The notes under the pieces are model-generated. The model searched no databases and was not told the DNA's origin. It saw only the letters and a list, made by a program, of their open reading frames with translations. Both the position numbers and the translations under genes were made by a program. From positions 1 through 8,276 of the forward strand of contig DATEAK010000278.1 of assembly GCA_035288405.1 (NCBI GenBank): a stretch of 8,276 nt of DNA. Reading direction: 5' to 3'. Each line of letters begins with the position of its first letter. The stretch's first letter is position 1. The stretch is from JACPSX01 sp035288405 [NCBI: bacterium]. Lineage in GTDB: Bacteria > JACPSX01. Below, piece by piece: positions 1 through 4,714 of this stretch.

Positions 1-386
1 CCGCCAACATCTTGCCAGTGGGCCCTCAGGCAGGGAAATCCGAAGATCTCTCCGTCCAGGATCAGCGGCGTGAAGACCACGACGTTGTTCAGGTGTTGTC
101 CTTGGGAGACGGGATCATTGGACAAAATGATGTCTCCCTCCTCTATACCCTCATCGCCGATTTCTTGCAGAGCTGCCTTGACCACGAAACCCAGGTCCGC
201 GGTGAAGGCCGGATGGGTGATCCGGGATTGGGTGATGATGTTCCCCGCATGGTCGATGAAACCTACGGCAAAGTCCCGAATCTCGTAGTTCATATAGCTG
301 TAGGAGGTGCGCCAGAAGTTGTTGGTCATCTCGTCCGCATAAGCCAGCAGGGACGAGCTGATCACCTCAAGAGTAATTGGATCCAT
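1..386 (-). CDS. hyuB: Hydantoinase B / HyuB-family protein, N-terminal part (cut by window edge)
   Basis: The reading frame starts with ATG at 386 and stays open to the left edge, giving the first 128 residues of a protein whose family members usually run to 500-600 residues. It opens MDPITLEVI, the usual HyuB start, and has an SNDP...GQHLNNV segment (about residues 97-108) followed by RAHWQDVGG at the edge, matching the family's NDP...GTHL and RAH..DvGG motifs. The family includes the B subunits of ATP-dependent N-methylhydantoinase, 5-oxoprolinase and acetophenone or acetone carboxylases, which work in the cytoplasm with a HyuA partner; HyuA would lie outside the window. The site AAAGGGG (393-399) lies 6 bases before the ATG and abuts the TAA of the upstream IclR gene, suggesting co-transcription and translational coupling. 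The family is clear; the substrate is not. Confidence 0.85.
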   Translation of the reverse strand, partial: MDPITLEVISSSLLAYADEMTNNFWRTSYSYMNYEIRDFAVGFIDHAGNIITQSRITHPAFTADLGFVVKAALQEIGDEGIEEGDIILSNDPVSQGQHLNNVVVFTPLILDGEIFGFPCLRAHWQDVG

Positions 387-397
387 ACTGTTCCCCT

Positions 398-1204
398 TTA
401 CGAAAACCTCACGCTTGAACCGAGATCGGCGGAGAGATCTCTGGCGAGATCGATGAGGTCCCTCTGGAAGAGTTTCGCAGTCTTGTAACGATAGCTTGGA
501 CATACAATCGCCACACTGCCGATCACTTGGTCCTTGTGGTCGAAAATCGGGCTCGCCATGGCCCAAGTTTCGGTTGCTCTCTCGCCTTTGCTGACGGTGA
601 GAAAATGCTTTTGTATCTGACGGATCTCTTCCTTCAATGCCCGGGATGTACTGATCGTCGTGTCGGTTAAGGGTTTGAGGGGGCGGGAGAGGAGTTCTTT
701 TAGAAGCTTCCCATCCAGGAACGCCGTGATTACTTTTCCCGCCGCCCCATAGGGGAGAGGGATCGACTGGCCTACGTTGATGTGGGTGCGCACCACCCGT
801 GAGGGGTGTTCGACAGCCAGGACAATCCTCGTCAATCCGTTCAGCATGGAGAGCACGACTGTCTCGGTGCACTTGTCCCGGAGATTCCGGATTCGCTCCG
901 GGCTGAGTTTCAGGAGGCTCACATTCCTTAGGTAAGAGGAGGCCCAGGGGAGCACCTTGGGGCCCAGTGTATACCCTTCCAGTCCTCCGTTCTGTGCAGC
1001 CAGACCTTCCTCCTTCATGAACGTAAGGAGACGAAACAGGGAAGGTTTATTGATCTTGAGCTTTGCGCTGGCTTCCCTGAGCGTGACTGGACGCTCGCCG
1101 CTGGCAAGAAGATCAATCATCCTCACGAATCGCGCTAAAGTTCTAGGTTGCATTTTTTGAAACGTCATTTTAATTTTGGACTCTAAGGGAAACAACCTTT
1201 CCAT
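398..1204 (-). CDS. IclR-family transcriptional regulator
   Basis: At 268 residues this is a full-length IclR regulator (usual size about 250-270). Residues 19-70 form the winged helix-turn-helix (LARFVRMIDLLASGE, then a recognition helix near KPSLFRLLTFMKEEGLA), and residues 95-265 form the effector-binding domain. Family landmarks include GQSIPL...GAAGKVITAF (145-162), and GERATETWAMASPIFD (207-222) followed by the IGSVAIVCP strand. The start is uncertain: ATG codons at 1204, 1168 and 1153 are all in frame and none has a good Shine-Dalgarno site. The 1153 start (MQPRTLARF) is close to the usual family N terminus and would fit a promoter overlapping the 1204 start. The gene is divergent from the cupin pair and 11 bases upstream of hyuB, so it probably controls one or both. 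The effector is unknown, though relatives often sense aromatic or small organic acids. Confidence 0.92.
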   Translation of the reverse strand: MERLFPLESKIKMTFQKMQPRTLARFVRMIDLLASGERPVTLREASAKLKINKPSLFRLLTFMKEEGLAAQNGGLEGYTLGPKVLPWASSYLRNVSLLKLSPERIRNLRDKCTETVVLSMLNGLTRIVLAVEHPSRVVRTHINVGQSIPLPYGAAGKVITAFLDGKLLKELLSRPLKPLTDTTISTSRALKEEIRQIQKHFLTVSKGERATETWAMASPIFDHKDQVIGSVAIVCPSYRYKTAKLFQRDLIDLARDLSADLGSSVRFS

Positions 1205-1209
1205 GTCAA
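1180..1209 (-). promoter_or_regulatory. Candidate sigma70 promoter for iclR-hyuB
   Basis: On the minus strand a perfect TTGACA (1209-1204) is followed by an 18-base spacer and TAGAGT (1185-1180; four of six matches to TATAAT). Transcription would begin near 1173, inside the longest IclR reading frame. If the site is real, translation must start at 1168 (nearly leaderless) or 1153. The consensus -35 supports it; the modest -10 and its position weaken it. Confidence 0.35.
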
Positions 1210-1283
1210 TCGTTTTTTTGGCGTCGACTTATTCCCGACTTCCTGGGTGCATTGAAGGATGGCATGGGAGAGGTATGGGCTTC

Positions 1284-1315
1284 CGGTTCAAAGGGAGGCG
1301 ATTTGGGCGGAACCG
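1284..1315. promoter_or_regulatory. Spaced inverted repeat, possible IclR operator
   Basis: CGGTTC at 1284-1289 is the exact reverse complement of GAACCG at 1310-1315, with 20 bases between. A second inverted repeat, GGGCG/CGCCC (1305-1309 and 1317-1321), overlaps the right arm. The site lies between the divergent iclR and cupin genes, upstream of the candidate cupin promoter, where an IclR-type operator would be expected. No experimentally known IclR site is matched. Confidence 0.25.
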
Positions 1316-1343
1316 TCGCCCGTTGAGCTCCGCATCATTTCAG

Positions 1344-1372
1344 TGGAAATGGAGGTGGATCGGAATTAAAAT
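1344..1372 (+). promoter_or_regulatory. Candidate sigma70 promoter for the cupin pair
   Basis: TGGAAA (1344-1349; four of six matches to TTGACA) is followed by a 17-base spacer and TAAAAT (1367-1372; five of six matches to TATAAT). Initiation near 1379 would give a leader of about 110 bases before the cupin start at 1492. It is the best-scoring site I found by eye on this strand, but is not strong. Confidence 0.35.
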
Positions 1373-1479
1373 ACGCGCCGGGAAGCCACCCCGCTAACTC
1401 AACTGCCCGGATTTTTCCTATTACTTTGGATGGGGACCTTGCAATTGTGAAGGCCCGACCCGTATCCCACTCAGAATCG

Positions 1480-1485
1480 AGGAGG
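1480..1485 (+). promoter_or_regulatory. Ribosome binding site that sets the first cupin start
   Basis: AGGAGG lies exactly 6 bases before ATG 1492, the optimal distance. It touches ATG 1486 directly and lies 54 bases downstream of ATG 1426, both also in frame, so 1492 is the start used. Confidence 0.85.
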
Positions 1486-1491
1486 ATGTCC

Positions 1492-2166
1492 ATGGCAAAG
1501 CGGAAGACGGCACGGAAAGCGACGGTGCGGAAGACGAAGACCCGGTCTGCGCCGGCTCGAAGCTCGCGCCCGGCAAAGCCGGTTCGGAAAAAGACCGTCT
1601 CGAAAAAAACAGCCCCAAAGAAAATGACCCCGAAGAAGACGGCTTCGAAAAAAACAGCTCCAAAAAAGACGGTGAAATCGAGTGTCAAGGATGAGAGTTT
1701 GTACGATCAATTGTGCCAGTATTTCCGCGACATGCTGCACCGGGCGGAGAACGGAAAGGTTCACCTGAAGGCCAAGGAAATCCCCTGGGAGCGCAACCGC
1801 CACGCCCTCTTGCGCTACTACCTCCACCCCCTGATCAAGGACACGTGCCTGCCCACGATGCAGGTCTTTGAAAACGTAATTTCACAGCATGGCGGTATGC
1901 ACCGCCACCAGGGGGGAGTCGTTATCTTTGTTATGGAGGGGAGGGGTTACTCTCTGGTCGATGGTCAGAGGTACGATTGGGAAGCGGGGGATCTCCTTCT
2001 TCTGCCCATGAAGCCTGGCGGCGTGGATCACCAGCACTTTAACTTGGAGCCCGACAAGCCCTCTCGCTGGCTGGCCTTCATTTCCAATTCCTTCCGCGAG
2101 CACACGGGCTACGAGATCGTCCAGGTACAGGAATCGCCCGAGTGGAAAGGGGTCAACCGAGCCTAA
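1492..2166 (+). CDS. Cupin protein with a histone-H1-like lysine-rich N-terminal tail
   Basis: The product has 224 residues. Residues 1-66 are a disordered-looking basic tail: 20 Lys, 7 Arg and no acidic residue, with Ala, Pro, Thr, Ser and Val filling the rest, and six five-residue KKTxx repeats at 33-62. Residues 68-130 are a pre-cupin segment with PWE.N (98-102) and YLHP..KDTC (110-119), both conserved in the next gene. The cupin barrel spans about 130-200: HRH at 137-139 (motif 1) and P-G-G-V-D-H180-Q-H-F-N184, a perfect motif 2. The motif 1 glutamate is replaced by a hydrophobic residue, leaving a three-histidine metal site. Such tails in other bacterial proteins (AlgP, Hc1, some topoisomerases) bind nucleic acid; here that role is inferred. 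The enzyme reaction is not identifiable. A gap of 61 bases separates it from the paralogue downstream. Confidence 0.9.
   Translation: MAKRKTARKATVRKTKTRSAPARSSRPAKPVRKKTVSKKTAPKKMTPKKTASKKTAPKKTVKSSVKDESLYDQLCQYFRDMLHRAENGKVHLKAKEIPWERNRHALLRYYLHPLIKDTCLPTMQVFENVISQHGGMHRHQGGVVIFVMEGRGYSLVDGQRYDWEAGDLLLLPMKPGGVDHQHFNLEPDKPSRWLAFISNSFREHTGYEIVQVQESPEWKGVNRA
1588..1677 (+). repeat. Six imperfect 15-base coding repeats (KKTxx)
   Basis: Six in-frame 15-base units encode KKTVS, KKTAP, KKMTP, KKTAS, KKTAP and KKTVK, residues 33-62 of the first cupin. The units differ at wobble positions, and the two KKTAP copies lie 45 bases apart and are nearly identical. This looks like tandem expansion followed by drift. 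The coding strand is almost all purine at the Lys codons and contains two A7 runs (1603-1609 and 1648-1654). Confidence 0.85.
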
Positions 2167-2193
2167 CGATCCGGAATCGTGGTTGCGTCAACC
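2167..2193 (+). other. Two small adjacent hairpins between the cupin genes
   Basis: Directly after the stop of the first cupin gene lie CGAT-ccgga-ATCG (2167-2179) and GGTTG-cgt-CAACC (2181-2193). Neither is followed by a T run, so they are not an intrinsic terminator. They could modulate mRNA stability between the two genes or be chance. Confidence 0.3.
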
Positions 2194-2227
2194 GGCAAAG
2201 CATAGCGACTCTTACAGAGGGAAAAAG

Positions 2228-2710
2228 ATGGAAATGAGAACACCGAATAATCTGATGGACGAGCTGTTCGCCATGCGGAATGAATTTCGGGAAAGGAACC
2301 GTACGGGGCTCAAGGTCGTCAAAGGCAGAGATCTCCCCTGGGAATGCAATGCGCAGGGCAAGATCAAATGGTACGTGCACCCGCGCAAGACCGACACGTG
2401 CTCGAAGAGCTTCGTCCTCTATGTGCAGGAGATTCCGCCCGGCAGCCGCACGGGAAAGCAGCGCCATCCGGGCGGCGTCGCCCATGTGGTCTTGAGCGGC
2501 CGCATGGTGGCCGTCGTGGATGGGAAGCGCTACGAATGCGAGACCGGAGACTGCATCGCCCTGCCCATCAAACATCGGGGAGTGGAGTACCAGTTCTTTA
2601 ACCCGGACCCCAACGTCCCCTGCGAGTTCATCGCCGGGTCTCCCAACTTCTACGACGTCCTGGGAATGGATATGGGCTCGGAGTTCGAGCAGTTGGAAGA
2701 AGCGCCTTAG
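2228..2710 (+). CDS. Tail-less cupin paralogue with degenerate metal site
   Basis: The product has 160 residues. ATG 2228 is chosen because AGAGGG (2216-2221) lies 6 bases upstream; a TTG at 2183 would only add an unsupported extension. It aligns along its length with the cupin part of the preceding gene: PWECN (37-41), YVHP..TDTC (49-58), GGV (82-84), GDCIALPIK (108-115) and FFNPDP (123-128). It has no basic tail. At the metal positions Gln78 and Tyr121 replace the first motif 1 histidine and the motif 2 histidine; only His80 remains. A catalytic metal site of the usual kind is therefore unlikely. It may be a structural or regulatory partner of the first cupin, a ligand-binding protein, or an enzyme with altered chemistry. 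No substrate can be inferred. The gene ends 47 bases from the convergent xdhC, with no clear terminator between. Confidence 0.9.
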   Translation: MEMRTPNNLMDELFAMRNEFRERNRTGLKVVKGRDLPWECNAQGKIKWYVHPRKTDTCSKSFVLYVQEIPPGSRTGKQRHPGGVAHVVLSGRMVAVVDGKRYECETGDCIALPIKHRGVEYQFFNPDPNVPCEFIAGSPNFYDVLGMDMGSEFEQLEEAP

Positions 2711-2757
2711 GAAGACGCGGGGAATTCCGCACGAGGATAGCGAAATCCGCAGAGTTC

Positions 2758-3936
2758 TTAAGAGCCGTGCCGGGCTGGATGCATCGGATGCCGGGATTCC
2801 TGAATGGCTTGCGAGAGGGAGATTTTGGAACCGGAACCCCGACGACGGACACTGACCAATTCGGCCCCGACACTGATGGCGATTTCGCCGGGGCTTTCGG
2901 CTCCGATATCCAGGCCGATGGGAGAGTAAACTCGATCGATTGCAGCGCGGGGGTACCCGTCCTCTTCCAGGCGCTGCTTGATTCCCTTCACCCGTCGCTT
3001 GCTGCCAATCATGCCGATGTAGGCATGAGGCTTCCCGATCACCGTCCGCAGGGAAATCTCATCGAAGTTGTGACCGCGGGTGACCAGCACCACGTACGTC
3101 TGCTTCGTAAACGGGAAGTTCTCGAGAGCCGGCACAAAGTCGCTCACGATGATCTGGTCCGCATGCGGAAAACGCTCTCGGTTCGCGTACTTGACCCGGT
3201 CGTCCAGGATGACGGTGCGAAATCCCAGCATGACACCCACTTCGCACAGAGGCTGAGCCACGTGTCCTGAGCCGACGATAAGCAGCGTGGGGATGGTGGG
3301 GAGCACATCGACAAAGACCTTCACTGCCGAGCGGCTGTGGGAGAGACCCCGCTCCACGGTTTCCCCCTGGGGAGTGATCCCGATCATTTGCGACCGTTCT
3401 CCGCGAGCCACGGAGACGATCCGGCTTCTCACTTCCCCTTTTTCGAGCAAGGAGAAAGACCGGGCGAATGTCTCCTCCTGGGGGTCCGCCAGTGTCTTCC
3501 ACCCCCGCACGAGGTCTCTCATCTCACCGGGATCGACGACGGTTAAGAGGCTCAGTGGGGAGCCTTCTCGCTCCGCCTGGGCCATTCGTTGTGCAGTCTC
3601 CAAGTCTGTCTGCGGTTGCCATAGGTCGACGAGGACATTCATCACCCCGCCGCAGATGGCCGTCTCGTCTTGATGGATTTCCCCGGTGAGATCCACTTCC
3701 ACAATCCTGCTCTGCCCACGGCGCTGCAGGACTTCAACCGCTTCCCAGAAAACCTGATTCTCGCCGCATCCTCCCCCGATGGTTCCCAGGCTGTCCCCCC
3801 CTTCCCGCAAGATCATCTTGGTGCCGACCTCCCGGGGGGTGGAGCCTCGGGCTTCCACGATGGTGGCCAGGGCAATCGATTCCCCTTGGCTGAGCAAATC
3901 GTGAACTCTTGTCCAAAAATGAGATTGGGAATTCAT
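2758..3936 (-). CDS. xdhC: XdhC/CoxI-family molybdenum-hydroxylase maturation protein
   Basis: At 392 residues this has the two-domain XdhC/CoxI layout. The N-terminal domain (about 8-110) has ATIVEARGSTPREVG, GTIGGGCGE (51-59) and CGG (95-97). The C-terminal Rossmann domain (about 215-365) has LLIVGSGHVAQPL (218-230), the acidic pair DD at 245-246, VTRGHNFDE (285-293), YIGMIGSKRR (306-315) and PIGLDIGAESPGEIAISVGAE. Family members bind molybdenum cofactor and help install its sulfido ligand before insertion into xanthine-dehydrogenase-type hydroxylases; it acts in the cytoplasm. The start is set by AGAGGGG 6 bases upstream. A terminator and a TATAAT box lie between it and mocA, so it seems to be transcribed separately although it serves the same cofactor. 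Its hydroxylase client is not in the window. Confidence 0.93.
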   Translation of the reverse strand: MNSQSHFWTRVHDLLSQGESIALATIVEARGSTPREVGTKMILREGGDSLGTIGGGCGENQVFWEAVEVLQRRGQSRIVEVDLTGEIHQDETAICGGVMNVLVDLWQPQTDLETAQRMAQAEREGSPLSLLTVVDPGEMRDLVRGWKTLADPQEETFARSFSLLEKGEVRSRIVSVARGERSQMIGITPQGETVERGLSHSRSAVKVFVDVLPTIPTLLIVGSGHVAQPLCEVGVMLGFRTVILDDRVKYANRERFPHADQIIVSDFVPALENFPFTKQTYVVLVTRGHNFDEISLRTVIGKPHAYIGMIGSKRRVKGIKQRLEEDGYPRAAIDRVYSPIGLDIGAESPGEIAISVGAELVSVRRRGSGSKISLSQAIQESRHPMHPARHGS

Positions 3937-3984
3937 GCCGGACCCCTCTTGGATTCCTTACGAAGCTGCAAACCCACAAAAAGA

Positions 3985-3990
3985 ATTATA
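3985..3990 (-). promoter_or_regulatory. -10 box of a probable xdhC promoter
   Basis: A perfect TATAAT on the minus strand lies 48 bases before the xdhC ATG, giving a leader of about 40 bases with a good ribosome site. The -35 position falls in the T-rich end of the upstream terminator and matches TTGACA poorly, so this may be a weak or activator-dependent promoter. Confidence 0.5.
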
Positions 3991-4004
3991 ACAGAGATCG
4001 GTTG

Positions 4005-4035
4005 AAAAAAAAGAGCCAGGCTTAATGCGGGGCTC
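4005..4035 (-). terminator. Probable rho-independent terminator after mocA
   Basis: On the minus strand GAGCC (4035-4031) pairs with GGCTC (4017-4013) around a 13-base loop, directly followed by eight T (4012-4005). It lies 47 bases past the mocA stop. The T run is strong and the 5-pair GC stem is short, so efficiency may be partial, with some read-through into xdhC. Confidence 0.5.
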
Positions 4036-4081
4036 CTACCGCGGTTCGACAGGGAGAGTTCCTTTGCCATGGACTTCCGGA

Positions 4082-4714
4082 TCAAGTTTGCGGCGGTTGG
4101 AGAAGCCTGCGGTATTCCTCTGGGGTATCGACGTCCAGCAGGATTCCCTCTCCCTCCACGGGAACTTCCAAAATCTCCTCGGGACGCGCCCGCAAGACCT
4201 GGCGGAGGCCGACTTCTTTCGAGGCAGCGAGCATCTCCGCTTTCAGGCTTAAGTCGAAGAGAACGGGATGTCCCCTTCTGCCGGAGCTGACGGGGATGAT
4301 AATGCGTTTCTCTGTGCTTCCGAAGGCTGCAATGAGCATTGTGACGACCTCGGTGGAAATGCCGGGTTGATCTGCAAGTCCGATAAGGACTGCTCGAGCT
4401 CTGGGGCTGATCTCTTGCAAGCCCCTCTGGATCGATGATCCCATCCCTTCCACGAATTGCTCGTTCAGGACGATCTTCACCGGATAAGCGGCAAGGATTT
4501 TTTGGACTTCTTCGGCTCTGTATCCGACCACCGCAATGACTTCTGAGACGGCTGGATGAAGGAGTGGAGCCAGTGCCCATTCCACGAGTGTTTTTCCTCG
4601 AAAGGGGAGCAATTGTTTCAGTTCCCCCATGCGGGTTGCCTGTCCGGCGGCCAGCAGAATGGCGGAGATAAATACAGTCTGGCGGTCTTCCGACATGGAG
4701 CCTCCGTCTATCAT
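4082..4714 (-). CDS. mocA: MocA-type molybdenum cofactor cytidylyltransferase
   Basis: The 210-residue product is a full-length nucleotidyltransferase of the MobA/MocA group. It has the nucleotide-binding loop LLAAGQATRMG (20-30), Lys33 in KQLLPF, the GMGSS segment (90-94), LADQPG (113-118), GRRGHPVLF (145-153) and DVDTPEEY (194-201). ADQP together with RGHPVLF points to MocA, which joins CMP to molybdopterin for xanthine-oxidase-family enzymes, rather than MobA, which uses GTP. ATG 4714 overlaps the stop of the AOR-like gene (ATGA), implying translational coupling. ATG 4696 is the alternative, giving 204 residues, with GGAGG only 4 bases upstream. The overlap ties this enzyme to the UbiD and AOR-like genes, which is odd because classical AOR uses a non-nucleotide bis-pterin tungsten cofactor. 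Confidence 0.9.
   Translation of the reverse strand: MIDGGSMSEDRQTVFISAILLAAGQATRMGELKQLLPFRGKTLVEWALAPLLHPAVSEVIAVVGYRAEEVQKILAAYPVKIVLNEQFVEGMGSSIQRGLQEISPRARAVLIGLADQPGISTEVVTMLIAAFGSTEKRIIIPVSSGRRGHPVLFDLSLKAEMLAASKEVGLRQVLRARPEEILEVPVEGEGILLDVDTPEEYRRLLQPPQT

Larger units (their letters stand above)
1205..1491. other. Divergent control region between iclR and the cupin genes
   Basis: This 287-base stretch separates the IclR gene from the first cupin gene. I see no convincing gene in it. It has one candidate plus-strand promoter (1344-1372), a spaced inverted repeat CGGTTC...GAACCG (1284-1289 and 1310-1315), and a partly overlapping GGGCG-N7-CGCCC (1305-1321). The inverted repeats are candidate operator half-sites for the neighbouring IclR protein by position only; short repeats like these occur by chance. 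Confidence 0.5.

Noticed and set aside
12-488. Open frame of 158 codons on the plus strand opposite hyuB and the end of iclR
   Set aside because: It is antisense to two recognised families and crosses their junction; it has no family signature.
1426-1491. N-terminal extension of the first cupin from ATG 1426 or ATG 1486
   Set aside because: AGGAGG at 1480-1485 is ideally placed for ATG 1492 and too close for 1486; there is no ribosome site before 1426.
1603-1654. A7 runs in the Lys repeats as programmed frameshift sites
   Set aside because: The A AAA AAC heptamers are not in the zero-frame phase needed for -1 slippage, and no downstream stimulatory structure or meaningful alternative product is evident.
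1335-1688. Phe-rich repetitive open frame on the minus strand (FFGAVFFE-like repeats)
   Set aside because: It is the reverse complement of the Lys-codon repeats in the cupin tail; the tail gene has a strong ribosome site and continues into a real domain.
2711-2757. GCGG-N6-CCGC hairpin between the convergent cupin and xdhC genes as a bidirectional terminator
   Set aside because: The stem is only 4 pairs and neither strand has a T run after it.
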